Assembly (NCBI RefSeq): GCF_000282035.1
Contig: NZ_AKKA01000070.1
Location: forward strand, 141,875 to 205,874
DNA: 64,000 bases
Direction of reading: 5' to 3'
DNA from: Rhizobium sp. CF122
GTDB taxonomy: Bacteria; Pseudomonadota; Alphaproteobacteria; Rhizobiales; Rhizobiaceae
The notes under the pieces were generated by a model. It was not told the origin of the DNA. It made no database searches and saw only the letters and a program-made list of their open reading frames with translations. Below, in pieces: positions 8,247 through 17,578 of this stretch. The translations under genes were made by a program, and so were the position numbers. Position 1 is the stretch's first letter; every line of letters begins with the position of its first letter.

Positions 8247-8520
8247 GCTGTCCAGTCTGGCTCTCCAAGTCATCTTGCTTGTCGGCCGGTCCGCTTCCGC
8301 GACCCGGTCGGTCTCATGGTGATTCAACAGGCGTCCGTCCCCGCTCTTGCACTGCACAATCGGGGACACAAGTCTTTGCTGTAACTGATTTCCGCATCGG
8401 TTGCATAGCGAGACTCTGACTAAATGTGGCGCCGTTGTATTTTAGCAAGCCTAACGTGCTTTGGAGTTTCCTCGGTCGCCTCAAATTATGGCGAAAGTGC
8501 CGTTGCGACCGCCAGATTCG

Positions 8521-9237
8521 TCAACTATGGAGAAATTGCGTCAATCCAGCGTGATCCTCGTGGCCCAGAAACTCATCAATCGGAGCCGCCACGACGATCC
8601 TGCCGTCCTCGATAAAAAGGCCGAAATCTGCGATGCGTTTGACTTCATCCGGATCATGAGAAACGACGACGACGGTATTGCCGGTCTCGCGATGCATGTC
8701 GAGCAGCAGCGCTGCCATTCCACTTCGCAAGCCGGGGTCAAGTGCCGCGAATGGCTCGTCAAGTAGGAGCACCGGACGATTGCGAACAAGCGCGCGCGCG
8801 AAGGCCACCCGTTGTCGCTCCCCGCCGGATAGCGTCCCCGGCATTCTCCGCTCGAAACCGGCGAGCCCCACCTTTTCAAGCGAAGACGTGATCGATCGGC
8901 GATCGGCAGTCGAGAGTTTCATCGCTGGCTCAATACCCAGGCCAATGTTGGTGAAAATATCGAGATGCGCAAACAGATTGTTGTCCTGAAAGATGAGGGA
9001 GACGGGTCGTCGCGCAGGGTACTCGTCGGTCACATCTTTTCCCGCGATCAGAACGCGCCCTTGGGCAGCCGTGTCGAAGCCGGCGAGCAAATTCAGGAAG
9101 GTCGACTTGCCGGCTCCGGACGCACCCGTCACGGCAATCACGGCGCCGGCGGGAAGACGGCAATCGAAGTGAAAGTCTTGCGTGCCAAGTTGGAGGCCGA
9201 CATCGTGCACTTCGATCGCGAACTGAGGATCACCCAT
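8521..9237 (-). CDS. thiQ: Thiamine ABC transporter ATP-binding protein ThiQ
   Basis: The 238-residue ATPase carries Walker A GASGAGKST, the signature LSGGERQR, Walker B LLLDEPFAALDP and a switch histidine in VVVSHDPDE. It is the third gene of thiB-thiP-thiQ, so it should energise thiamine or thiamine-phosphate import at the inner membrane. I chose the ATG at 9237 (MGDPQFAIEVHDVGL), which overlaps the end of thiP by 8 bases; this translational coupling is common in such operons. A frame reaching back to 9306 adds only residues read from within thiP. Confidence 0.93.
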   Translation of the reverse strand: MGDPQFAIEVHDVGLQLGTQDFHFDCRLPAGAVIAVTGASGAGKSTFLNLLAGFDTAAQGRVLIAGKDVTDEYPARRPVSLIFQDNNLFAHLDIFTNIGLGIEPAMKLSTADRRSITSSLEKVGLAGFERRMPGTLSGGERQRVAFARALVRNRPVLLLDEPFAALDPGLRSGMAALLLDMHRETGNTVVVVSHDPDEVKRIADFGLFIEDGRIVVAAPIDEFLGHEDHAGLTQFLHS

Positions 9238-10864
9238 GGACAGCCACCTCCCGGCGCACGGGGCCCATGGTGCCGGCGATCGTGAGCAGCAGGCAGACGA
9301 TGCCAAGGATCAATGCCAGCCCATCCGCATCGTTCGTCCGATAGCTACCCATGCGGCTATAGACGAGCCAAGGCAACGTGACGAAACTGTCCGAGCCGAA
9401 CAGCGCGACGGCGCCGAGATCGCCGAGCGACAGCGCCATTGCAAACGAAAATGCCGTGAGCACCGGCTTGAACAGGGCTGGCATATCGATCAGACGTAGT
9501 TGCACCCAACCCATGACACCGAGGCTCGCCGCAAGTTTTTGTGTGCGGCGCTTATGAACGATGAAAGCCGGCTCGAGGACACGCATCACAAAGGGCAAAG
9601 ACATCAAGGCGTTGATGGCGACAATCAGCAGCGGAGCGACGGCGCTCACGTCGCCGAAACCTCTCAGCGCAAGGAACCAGCCCGTCGCAAGGACGATCGG
9701 CGGCACGAGCAACACCAATGACGACGCGCCACCCATGGCGGTAAAGAACGCTCCTGCGCCCGTAGCCCCAGAGCGCCGGAGAAGCGCCGCCCGGCGCGCA
9801 CTCACCAACGTCATCGAGATCAGCAAGGCGAGGATGGCCGCAGAGATCGAAATGGCAAGGCTGGTCGCAGCCGACTGCCAGAAGATGCGTTCGCGCAGGA
9901 GCTTCATGAGATCAGACCGAAGGCCAGCCAGAAGCACCGACATCAAAGGTAGACCGAGGAACAGGGCGGCGAGCAGCAGGACGCCGCCATCCGCAAGCCG
10001 TGCACCCGGCAGCCCGCCATCCGGCCGCCTGAGAGCCTTGCCGGCCGTCATCCCCTCATCCCCAGGCGCAGGAAGAAACGACAGCGCCCCAAGGATCACC
10101 GATGTAAGGACAATTTGCAGTAGGGAAAGGACGACGGCCCGGCCAGGGTCGAAATCAAAACGCAGCGATTGATAGATGGCAACCTCGACGGTCGTCGCGG
10201 CTGGCCCACCACCCAGCGTCAGCACCAGCGTGAAACTCGTGGCGCACAGCATGAAGATCAGACCGGCGATACCGGGAATGACCGAGCGCAGAACCGGCCA
10301 TTCAATGAAGCGGAAAATCGAGCCAGGCCGCATGCCGAGACCACTCGCCATCAACCAGTATTCCGCTGGCACGCGCTCTAATGCCGCCAGCATCAAGCGG
10401 CAAGCCAGCGGCATGTTAAAGAAGATATGCGCCAACAGGATCCCGGAAAGCCCGTAGATGCTGATCGGTTCCGCCATGCCGAGCTTGAGCAGCAGCGCGT
10501 TCATAAGGCCCTGCCGCCCCCAGATACCGATCAACCCGAGCGCCCCGATCAGAACAGGCAGGCCCATCGGCACAGCCATCAGCCGAATGATCCACATGCG
10601 TCCGGGGAAATGCTGCTGACGCACCAAGGCCTGAGCGACGGGAATCGCAAAAGCGATCGATAGCAGCGTCGAGAGCAAGGCCTGCAACAAGGTGAAACGC
10701 AGGACCCGCAGGATGTACGGTTCAAGCACCGCCGCCAGAATGGACGAAGCACCGCTCGAGAGAAGCAAGGCGAAGACCGCAAGGCCGACGAAAACGGCAA
10801 TGCCGGCAAGACTTAGCGCCCCGCCCAACATCACCCGCCGCATCTCCGCCTTGGTCAAAAGCAT
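9230..10864 (-). CDS. thiP: Thiamine ABC transporter permease ThiP
   Basis: The product has about 544 residues with two tandem binding-protein-dependent permease domains (each with about six membrane segments), as in E. coli ThiP and the iron permease FbpB. The ATG at 10864 overlaps the thiB stop as TGATG, which supports this start over the longer frame to 10891. It is the membrane channel of the thiamine importer. EAA-like loops occur in both halves (LERVPAEYWLMASGLGM; TQKLAASLGVMGW). Regulation should follow the TPP riboswitch in front of thiB. Confidence 0.93.
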   Translation of the reverse strand: MLLTKAEMRRVMLGGALSLAGIAVFVGLAVFALLLSSGASSILAAVLEPYILRVLRFTLLQALLSTLLSIAFAIPVAQALVRQQHFPGRMWIIRLMAVPMGLPVLIGALGLIGIWGRQGLMNALLLKLGMAEPISIYGLSGILLAHIFFNMPLACRLMLAALERVPAEYWLMASGLGMRPGSIFRFIEWPVLRSVIPGIAGLIFMLCATSFTLVLTLGGGPAATTVEVAIYQSLRFDFDPGRAVVLSLLQIVLTSVILGALSFLPAPGDEGMTAGKALRRPDGGLPGARLADGGVLLLAALFLGLPLMSVLLAGLRSDLMKLLRERIFWQSAATSLAISISAAILALLISMTLVSARRAALLRRSGATGAGAFFTAMGGASSLVLLVPPIVLATGWFLALRGFGDVSAVAPLLIVAINALMSLPFVMRVLEPAFIVHKRRTQKLAASLGVMGWVQLRLIDMPALFKPVLTAFSFAMALSLGDLGAVALFGSDSFVTLPWLVYSRMGSYRTNDADGLALILGIVCLLLTIAGTMGPVRREVAVHG

Positions 10865-11886
10865 CAATTCATGCTCATGGCAGCCAGCCACTCATCGATC
10901 CAGGCTTTGCGGTTCTCCGCGACTTCCTCCGAGCTCATCAGAAAGGTCTTTGACGGATTCACGAGCTTGCCGAACGCATCGGGCAGCGGTTGCGACGTCG
11001 CCGAAACCGGCATCATCCAGTTGTTGGTCGGAATGGTATCCTGGAAGCCCGGCGTCACCATGAATTTCAGGAAATCGCGCGCAAGCTCTTTGTCCGGCGC
11101 ATTCTTAAGCAGGCCCGCCACTTCGATCTGTATGTAGTGGCCCTCTGAGAATGCAGCCGCCTGATAGCGGTCCGTATTTTCCGCAACCATGTGGTAGGCA
11201 GGCGAGGTCGTGTAGGAGAACACCATCGGCGCCTCACCCTTGGTGAAAAGTCCATAAGCCTCGGACCAGCCGGGCGTTACCGTCAACACCCGCTTTTTGA
11301 GTTTTGCCCAAGCCTCAGGCGCCTTATCGCCGTAGACGGACTTTACCCACAGCAAGAGACCGAGCCCGGGTGTCGAGGTGCGCGGGTCCTCAATGACGAT
11401 CTTTTGCGAAGGGTCGCCTTCGACCAGATCCTTCATGCTCTGCGGCGGATTTTTGATCGTCTGGGTGTCGTAGATGACGGCGAAGTGGCCATAATCATAG
11501 GGCACGAATACATCGTCCTTGTAGTCCCCGGGCACTTTGAGTGCACTGACGTCGACACCACTCGCATCGAACAAGCCGGTTGCCTTCGCTTCCGTGGTCA
11601 GGTTCGTGTCCAGGCCGAGCACGACATCTGCCTTCGTACCAGCGCCTTCGAGCTTGAGGCGCGACAACAGCGCCACGCCATCAGCCACACTGACGAAATT
11701 GACGCTGCAGCCGCAGGTCTTCTCGAATGCTTCCTTGACCTTCGGCCCCGGACCCCATTCCGATGTGAAGCTCTCATAGGTGTATACGGTGAGCGTCTTG
11801 TCTGCCGCCCGCGCGCCTGGGCCGGCAAGGCCGACAGTCGCGACAAAGGCCGTGGCAAACAGCAAACAGCTTGTGAATTTGAACAT
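10864..11886 (-). CDS. thiB: Thiamine ABC transporter substrate-binding protein ThiB
   Basis: The 340-residue precursor has a signal peptide ending near [10 protein letters not shown] and a periplasmic binding-protein fold. Its motifs ([42 protein letters not shown]) are those of ThiB/TbpA thiamine-binding proteins. AGGAGAGG lies 6 bases before the ATG. It is the first gene of thiBPQ and is preceded by a TPP riboswitch, which independently supports thiamine as the ligand. Expression should fall when cytoplasmic TPP is high. Confidence 0.95.
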   Translation of the reverse strand: MFKFTSCLLFATAFVATVGLAGPGARAADKTLTVYTYESFTSEWGPGPKVKEAFEKTCGCSVNFVSVADGVALLSRLKLEGAGTKADVVLGLDTNLTTEAKATGLFDASGVDVSALKVPGDYKDDVFVPYDYGHFAVIYDTQTIKNPPQSMKDLVEGDPSQKIVIEDPRTSTPGLGLLLWVKSVYGDKAPEAWAKLKKRVLTVTPGWSEAYGLFTKGEAPMVFSYTTSPAYHMVAENTDRYQAAAFSEGHYIQIEVAGLLKNAPDKELARDFLKFMVTPGFQDTIPTNNWMMPVSATSQPLPDAFGKLVNPSKTFLMSSEEVAENRKAWIDEWLAAMSMN

Positions 11887-11944
11887 GGCACCTCTCCTCT
11901 GGTTTGCTTGAAGGGGAAAAGGGCGGTGCCAGATGTCACGCGTC

Positions 11945-12035
11945 TAATCCCTCCGCCGGTGTTAGCCGGATCAGGTTCCGCGGGTTGGCTTTCAGCCTCT
12001 CAGCCGCGCACCGAATGGGCACGGGCACCCCGTTA
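11945..12035 (-). promoter_or_regulatory. TPP riboswitch (THI element) controlling thiBPQ
   Basis: Read on the minus strand, the element has the conserved blocks in order: GGGGTGCC, then GGCTGAGAGG, then ACCCGCGGAACCTGATC, then the closing GGCGGAGGGA. These are the diagnostic parts of the thiamine-pyrophosphate aptamer. It lies about 60-150 bases before the thiB ATG. No strong intrinsic terminator is visible between aptamer and thiB, so control of translation initiation is more likely. Confidence 0.96.
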
Positions 12036-12102
12036 GAGCGTTTGCAGATGTATCGCCACGCTTGGTGTCTTGCAAGTGGCGGCCTTAGCCCGCCACCGGC
12101 AT

Positions 12103-13635
12103 TTATTCCGCTGCTTCGGTGCTGGCTGCCGGCCGCACCTCGGCCGCGCGCGGCAGCTGCGTCGGTTTCAGCATCAAGGCGGCGCAAAGGCCAATGAGCG
12201 CGATCGCGCAGGACGCCATGAAAAGCGGTGTGAACGCATTGGCATAGGCGTCGGCCACCGCCTGACGTGTCGACTCCGGCAAAGCCGCCAGCATTTTCGG
12301 CGTCAGCTGGTCGATGTCAGTTACGCCGGGAATGGACAGTCCCGCCTTGCCGAGCTGTGAGCCAACGATCGCGCCGTAAATCGAGATAGCAATCGATGCG
12401 CCGCCCATGCGCGACAGCGTCACCGATCCCGTTGCGGCGCCGACGTCGCGCGCTGGGGCCGCATTCTGAACGCCGATGACCGGCACCTGTTGCGCAAGGC
12501 CGACGCCGAAGCCGTGGAGGGCCATCACTGCTCCGATCAGCAGGACCGGCGTTCCCGCATGAACCTGAGTGAGCAGCACGAATGCGATGGCACTGCAGGT
12601 CAGGCTTGCTACGGCAAACGGCTTGTAGCGCCCGGTGATGGAGATGATACGGCCCGCAGAAAGCGACCCGCAAACGATGCCGCCGGTCAAAAGAATGAAG
12701 AACGCGCCGGCCGCCGAGGGTGAAAGACCAGTCGTCGTCTGCAGGAACAGCGCGAAATAATTGACCATGCCGATGCCGATCGCGCCGCTCATGATCGACA
12801 TAACAAGCAACAGGCTGAACGTGGAATTGCGGAACAGCGACAGCGGAACAATTGGCTCGGCGGCGCGGCGCTCGACGCGAATCCATCCGATGACTGTAGC
12901 AACGCCGAGTGCCATGATGACAAGGTTCTGCGGGGCCACCAGCGAACCGAAGAGCTGAGCGCCATCGGCAGCCAGCACGATGCTCGCCGTCGTCCAGGCG
13001 AGCAGCAAGGCTCCGGCATAGTCGATCTTCGGACGGCGGTTCGGCTTCCGGTAAGGCAGCATGAGCACCAGACCGACAAGCACGACGAAGCCAATCGGAA
13101 CGTTGACGAGGAAGATCGACCGCCAGCCGAAGAGATCGCTCATCGCACCACCGAGGACAGGCCCGATCGCACCGGATGCCATCAGCACAAGGCTGGAATA
13201 GCTTTGGTACCGCGCACGTTCGCGAGGCTCGAACAGGTCGGCGTTAACGGCGAAGATCGATACCATGATGCCGCCTCCGCCAAGCCCCTGCAACACGCGG
13301 GCTGCAATCAGCGTGTTCATGGATATGGCCAGTCCGCAGACGGCGGAGCCGATGGTGAAAATCATGATCGCGGCCATCATCACATACTTGCGGCCGAAGA
13401 GATCGCCGAGCTTGCCGTAAAGTGGCATCACCGCGCTCACGGCGAGCAGATAGGCCGAGCCGACCCAGCTGAACCGCTCGAGGTGGCCGAACTCACCGAC
13501 GATTGTCGGCAGAGCCGTTGCGACGATCTGGTTGTCGAGTGTCGCCATGAACATGGCTGCCATTAGAAAAAGGAAGAGGATGAACCGCCGACGATGATCC
13601 GTCACAAGCGGCGCCGCGGCAATTTGAGTGTCCAT
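12103..13635 (-). CDS. MFS drug efflux transporter, DHA2 (14-TMS, EmrB/QacA) family
   Basis: The 510-residue protein has the motifs of drug:H+ antiporters. Motif A is GKLGDLFGRK, the N-terminal segment contains MATLDNQIVATALPTI (motif D1 of the 14-helix family), and motif C-like SGAIGPVLGG lies in helix 5. It should export hydrophobic drugs or toxic compounds across the inner membrane. A MarR-type gene is transcribed divergently, and a palindrome lies inside the predicted promoter, so MarR repression is likely. The Ala-rich end (AAEVRPAASTEAAE) is read from DNA that contains a 27-base match to the helicase gene. Confidence 0.9.
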   Translation of the reverse strand: MDTQIAAAPLVTDHRRRFILFLFLMAAMFMATLDNQIVATALPTIVGEFGHLERFSWVGSAYLLAVSAVMPLYGKLGDLFGRKYVMMAAIMIFTIGSAVCGLAISMNTLIAARVLQGLGGGGIMVSIFAVNADLFEPRERARYQSYSSLVLMASGAIGPVLGGAMSDLFGWRSIFLVNVPIGFVVLVGLVLMLPYRKPNRRPKIDYAGALLLAWTTASIVLAADGAQLFGSLVAPQNLVIMALGVATVIGWIRVERRAAEPIVPLSLFRNSTFSLLLVMSIMSGAIGIGMVNYFALFLQTTTGLSPSAAGAFFILLTGGIVCGSLSAGRIISITGRYKPFAVASLTCSAIAFVLLTQVHAGTPVLLIGAVMALHGFGVGLAQQVPVIGVQNAAPARDVGAATGSVTLSRMGGASIAISIYGAIVGSQLGKAGLSIPGVTDIDQLTPKMLAALPESTRQAVADAYANAFTPLFMASCAIALIGLCAALMLKPTQLPRAAEVRPAASTEAAE

Positions 13636-13666
13636 GAAGCGTCGTTCCAGATGATGCGTTGACTAC

Positions 13667-13695
13667 GTTATGTGCTATTAGCATATAATTGTCAA
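13667..13695 (-). promoter_or_regulatory. MFS promoter with an embedded palindromic operator
   Basis: On the minus strand, TTGACA (13695-13690) and CATAAC (13672-13667) are separated by 17 bases. The near-perfect inverted repeat TATGTGCTA-T-TAGCATATA (13669-13687, one mismatch) fills the spacer and -10 region. A second inverted repeat, GTCAAT-N8-ATTGAC (13691-13710), overlaps the -35. This is a plausible MarR operator. Confidence 0.65.
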
Positions 13696-13754
13696 TGACA
13701 TGTTATTGACTTTGGCATATTCTCAATTGACATGGGGCATGCTATATTTCCGGA

Positions 13755-14285
13755 ATGAAAGAGAGCTTGATGAACCTGATCGACCCAGACGCTGCGACCG
13801 ACGACCCAGGTATTCTGCGTATTGGCCAAAGCATGACCCGCATGCGCCTGATGACCGGGCGCCGACTGATCGGGCGGCTCGCCATCCAGAGTGTGGCGCC
13901 CGGCCTTGAGCTGTCGCACCTTGACGTACTGGATGCCGTGCGGCGCGCACAAGAGGCCGGTGAAGTAACAGTCGGGACGATCGCCGAGATGATGCGGATC
14001 GATCCGTCGCGCGCGAGCCGCGTCGTCGCGGATATGGTCGGACGTAATATTCTGCGGCGAAAGGCATCCCAGACCGATGCGCGGCGGATCATCGTCGTGA
14101 TGACGCCACTCGGACAGCGGCTGTTGTCGGAGATACGCGCGCAGAAGCTCGCATTCGTTTCCGAGGTGGTCAAAGACTGGAAACCGGAAGAGATCGAGGC
14201 ATTCGGAGAACTGTTCGAAAAGTTCATTTCCGGCTACGAGGACATCTTTCAGGCGCGCATCAAGGATGTCCCTGACGAAGCCTGA
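13755..14285 (+). CDS. MarR-family transcriptional regulator
   Basis: The 176-residue protein has the winged helix-turn-helix of MarR, at about residues 55-120. The recognition region is VGTIAEMMRIDPSRASRVVADMV and the wing is RRKASQTDARRIIVVMTPLG, described here in two parts. It is divergent from the DHA2 efflux gene, the classical arrangement for a MarR repressor of a drug pump. Palindromes in the shared 119-base gap are candidate operators. The ATG at 13755 is used; an in-frame ATG at 13770 is also possible. The inducing ligand is unknown. Confidence 0.88.
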   Translation: MKESLMNLIDPDAATDDPGILRIGQSMTRMRLMTGRRLIGRLAIQSVAPGLELSHLDVLDAVRRAQEAGEVTVGTIAEMMRIDPSRASRVVADMVGRNILRRKASQTDARRIIVVMTPLGQRLLSEIRAQKLAFVSEVVKDWKPEEIEAFGELFEKFISGYEDIFQARIKDVPDEA

Positions 14286-14327
14286 GCAGCGGCCCTTTCC
14301 CTTCCCCCCTGCTTTGCGCTATGGGCA

Positions 14328-14984
14328 ATGCGCATGAGCCAATCCACCTTCACCATTCTGCTTGGCGGCGAGTTGCAGATAACCGATCGCTTGCGTCACG
14401 CCATCTCGGGCAGCCGTTTCATTGCCGCCGACGGGGGAATGCGTCATGCGGCTGCGCTCGGCGTCGTTCCGGAGCTCTGGGTCGGTGATTTTGATTCGAC
14501 GCCCGCTGACCTCGAGCGTGCTTTTCCTGATGTGCCGAAGCAACCCTATCCCGCTACAAAGGCTTCCACCGATGGCGAGATTGCGGTCTCGGAAGCGATC
14601 GCGCGTGGGGCGAAGCGTCTTGTCCTTGCAGGCGCCCTTGCGGGCGAGCGCTCCGATCATGCCATTCAGCACCTGCTCTATGCCGTCAGCCTTGCAGAAC
14701 AGGGCTATGACGTACTTCTGACGTCAGGCAGCGAGGAGGCCGTGCCACTGATTGCCGGCGCAACCGAGCTGGACCTGCCGCCCGACAGCCTCTTTTCGGT
14801 TGCCGGTTTCAGCGAACTGCGCGGCCTGACGATCGAAAACGCGCGCTACCCGCTCGCCGATTTCCATTTGCCCTTCGGCTCGTCGCGTACCATTTCCAAT
14901 GTCGCGAACGGCAAGGTGCGCCTTTCGCTCGAGAGCGGCCGCGCCATTGTGCTCGCCCGCCCCTATGATCTTTCCGGAGTCTGA
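14328..14984 (+). CDS. thiN: Thiamine pyrophosphokinase
   Basis: The 218-residue protein carries the TPK signature: ADGGMRHA near residue 35, then VGDFDST (the Asp-rich substrate site), then STDGEIAVSEAI and AGALAGERSDHAI. The enzyme transfers pyrophosphate from ATP to thiamine, making TPP in the cytoplasm. With thiBPQ a few kb away, this gives a salvage route from imported thiamine to cofactor. The start is either 14328 or the ATG two codons later at 14334; neither has a strong ribosome-binding site. The uup gene begins 3 bases after its stop. Confidence 0.92.
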   Translation: MRMSQSTFTILLGGELQITDRLRHAISGSRFIAADGGMRHAAALGVVPELWVGDFDSTPADLERAFPDVPKQPYPATKASTDGEIAVSEAIARGAKRLVLAGALAGERSDHAIQHLLYAVSLAEQGYDVLLTSGSEEAVPLIAGATELDLPPDSLFSVAGFSELRGLTIENARYPLADFHLPFGSSRTISNVANGKVRLSLESGRAIVLARPYDLSGV

Positions 14985-14987
14985 TCT

Positions 14988-16814
14988 TTGGCGCCTCCCA
15001 TTCTGAAACTCGATGACATCTTTCTCAGCTTCGGTGGCACACCATTGCTTGCCGGCGCCGCCCTGCAAGTGGAGCCCGGAGACAAGATCTGTCTCGTCGG
15101 TCGCAACGGCTCCGGGAAGTCGACACTGCTGAAAATCTCCGCCGGCCTCGTCGAAGCGCAGTCGGGTGAGGTCTTCCGTCACCCGTCCTCGACCGTCCGC
15201 TATCTGGAACAGGCCCCTGATTTCGCGGGCTTCAGTACCGTGCAGGCCTATGCCGAGGCTGGACTTGGTCCTGGTGACGACCACTACCGCGTGACTTATC
15301 TCCTCTCGCATCTCGGGCTGACCGGCGAGGAAGACCCCAAAAACCTCTCAGGCGGCGAAGCGCGCCGCGCCGCGCTCGCGCGTGTGCTTGCACCGGAGCC
15401 CGATATCCTGCTCCTCGACGAGCCGACCAACCATCTCGATCTGCCGACCATCGAGTGGCTGGAAGGAGAACTGCAGAAGAGCCGCAGTGCGCTCGTCCTC
15501 ATTTCCCACGACCGGCGCTTCCTCGAGAAGGTCTCGACCGCAACCGTCTGGCTGGACCGCGGCACCTCGCGCCGGCTCGACAGGGGCTTTGCGCATTTCG
15601 AAGCCTGGCGCGACCAGGTGCTGGAAGCGGAAGAGCTCGAACAGCATAAGCTCGGCAAGGCGATCGAGCGCGAAGAACACTGGCTGCGTTACGGCGTCAC
15701 GGCACGACGCAAGCGCAACATGCGCCGCCTCGGCGAGCTGCAAACCATGCGTTCGCAATATCGCGGCCACAAAGGCCCGCAGGGCACCGTGCAGGCAACA
15801 GTTTCCGACGCGCAGGAATCCGGCAAGCTCGTCATCGAAGCCGACAAGATCACGAAGACTTTCGGCGGCCGGCCGATCGTCGCTCCCTTCTCCATTCGCG
15901 TGCATCGCGGTGATTGCATCGGCCTGGTCGGCCCGAACGGTGCCGGCAAGACAACGCTCCTGAAGATGTTGACCGGACAGCTCGCACCGGACAGCGGCAC
16001 GATCAAGCTCGGAACCAATCTGGAAATCGCGACGCTGGATCAGAAGCGCGAAGACCTCAATCCGGACGAAACGCTCGCCCATTACCTGACGGATGGCCGC
16101 GGTGAGAACTTGCTCGTCAACGGTGAACAGAGGCACGTGACGGGCTACATGAAGGAGTTCCTGTTCCAGCCTGAACAGGCGCGCACGCCGATCAGGAACC
16201 TTTCTGGCGGCGAGCGCGCGCGGCTCATGCTGGCCCGTATTATGTCGCGTCCGGCAAACCTGTTGATCCTCGACGAACCGACCAACGATCTGGATATAGA
16301 GACACTGGATCTGCTGCAGGAAATCGTTGCGGGCTTCCCCGGCACCGTCATCCTCGTCAGCCACGACCGCGACTTCCTCGACCGCACTGTGACGTCGACG
16401 ATTGCGCCGGCCGTCCCGGATGCGCCTGACGGGCGCTGGATCGAATATGCGGGCGGCTATTCGGATATGCTTGCGCAGCGAAAGGGCGCCGTCGAGGAGC
16501 GGAGGAAGGCCGAAAAGGCGGCGGAACGATCGAAGCAGCAGGAAGCAGCAGATTCCGCCGAGACGGCGAAAGGAAAGGGCAAGCTTTCCTACAAGCAGAA
16601 GTTCGCGCTCGAACATCTCCCGAAGGAAATGGCCAAGGCCGAAACCGAGATCGCCAAACGCGAGGAGCGGATGGCGGACCCCAGCTTGTTCACCAAGGAC
16701 CCCACCACATTCAACCGTCTGGCGGCCGAGATGGAGAAGCTCCGGGACAGTCTGACGAAAATGGAAGAGGAATGGCTGGAGCTTGAGATGCTGCGGGAGG
16801 AATTGGAGGGCTGA
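14988..16814 (+). CDS. uup: ABC-F family ATPase, Uup type
   Basis: The 608-residue protein has two ABC cassettes in one chain and no membrane segments. Walker A motifs are GRNGSGKST and GPNGAGKTT; both signature motifs are intact (LSGGEARRAA, LSGGERARL), as are both Walker B boxes (LLLDEPTNHLDLP, LILDEPTNDLDIE). A long charged coiled-coil C-terminus (KAEKAAERSKQQEAA onward) marks the Uup subgroup. ABC-F proteins act on the ribosome; Uup has also been linked to suppression of transposon precise excision. The TTG start at 14988 lies 3 bases after thiN, so the two are probably cotranscribed. Confidence 0.93.
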   Translation: MAPPILKLDDIFLSFGGTPLLAGAALQVEPGDKICLVGRNGSGKSTLLKISAGLVEAQSGEVFRHPSSTVRYLEQAPDFAGFSTVQAYAEAGLGPGDDHYRVTYLLSHLGLTGEEDPKNLSGGEARRAALARVLAPEPDILLLDEPTNHLDLPTIEWLEGELQKSRSALVLISHDRRFLEKVSTATVWLDRGTSRRLDRGFAHFEAWRDQVLEAEELEQHKLGKAIEREEHWLRYGVTARRKRNMRRLGELQTMRSQYRGHKGPQGTVQATVSDAQESGKLVIEADKITKTFGGRPIVAPFSIRVHRGDCIGLVGPNGAGKTTLLKMLTGQLAPDSGTIKLGTNLEIATLDQKREDLNPDETLAHYLTDGRGENLLVNGEQRHVTGYMKEFLFQPEQARTPIRNLSGGERARLMLARIMSRPANLLILDEPTNDLDIETLDLLQEIVAGFPGTVILVSHDRDFLDRTVTSTIAPAVPDAPDGRWIEYAGGYSDMLAQRKGAVEERRKAEKAAERSKQQEAADSAETAKGKGKLSYKQKFALEHLPKEMAKAETEIAKREERMADPSLFTKDPTTFNRLAAEMEKLRDSLTKMEEEWLELEMLREELEG

Positions 16815-16956
16815 GGCACCCCTCGCGCCCGCTCAATCCGACCTGTCTCTGCCGCGCGAACTGGCTTTCACGTTTCATTGATTCGTCAGCGTTCGACCGG
16901 CAGGACTAAGCTGCGCCCCGTATCCGCAGCTTGCACGACGGCAAGGAAAGCAGACT

Positions 16957-17574
16957 ATGCCACACAATCTTAAAGCATCTACCGCGCTCGTCTGGGCCGC
17001 GGGTTTCCTCGTTATTGCGTCGCACGGCGCGCTTGCCCAGGAAGCGCAACGCGTGCGTGGCGCGATTGAAAGCCTGAGTGGCAGCACGTTGGTGGTCAAA
17101 ACACGCGAAGGCGCCGAGCAAACGGTGACACTGAAGCCAGACTGGAAGGTTCGCGGCATCAAGAAAGCCTCCGTCGAAGACATCAAGCCGGGCGATTTCG
17201 TTGGCGTTGCATCGCTGCCGAAAGCTGATGGCGGCGACGGCGCTCTTGAAGTGCTGATCTTTCCGGCCGCCATGAAGGGAACCGGAGAAGGCAGTCGCCC
17301 TTGGGACCTGAAGCCAAACAGCACGATGACCAACGCGACCGTCGCCAAGGCCGTGAAGGCGGTCGATGGCCACACGATCACGCTCACCTATCAGGGCAAG
17401 GAAAAGACGATATCCATCGCCGACGATACACCGATCGTCACCTTCGCCCCTGCCGGAAAGTCAGACCTTGTTGCAGGAGCGCACGTGATCGTGATGGGTG
17501 AAAGAGCACCTGATGGCACAGTGTCCGCCACAAACGTCACGGTCGGCACGAACGGGGTCGTCCCGCCGATGTAG
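16957..17574 (+). CDS. Secreted DUF5666-like protein
   Basis: The 205-residue precursor starts with a signal peptide (ALVWAAGFLVIASHGALAQ) cleaved near residue 28. The mature part has two similar beta-rich halves: RVRGAIESLSGSTLVVKTREG with GDFVGVASL, then AKAVKAVDGHTITLTYQGKE with GAHVIVMGE. This repeated small-beta pattern is typical of DUF5666-type periplasmic proteins, whose function is unknown. It converges with the next gene, with only 4 bases between stop codons. No operon partner is seen. Confidence 0.72.
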   Translation: MPHNLKASTALVWAAGFLVIASHGALAQEAQRVRGAIESLSGSTLVVKTREGAEQTVTLKPDWKVRGIKKASVEDIKPGDFVGVASLPKADGGDGALEVLIFPAAMKGTGEGSRPWDLKPNSTMTNATVAKAVKAVDGHTITLTYQGKEKTISIADDTPIVTFAPAGKSDLVAGAHVIVMGERAPDGTVSATNVTVGTNGVVPPM

Positions 17575-17578
17575 GCGA

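Noticed and set aside
15348..16616. Open frame of about 422 residues on the minus strand within uup
   Set aside because: It has no domain and lies entirely inside a strongly supported ABC-F gene.
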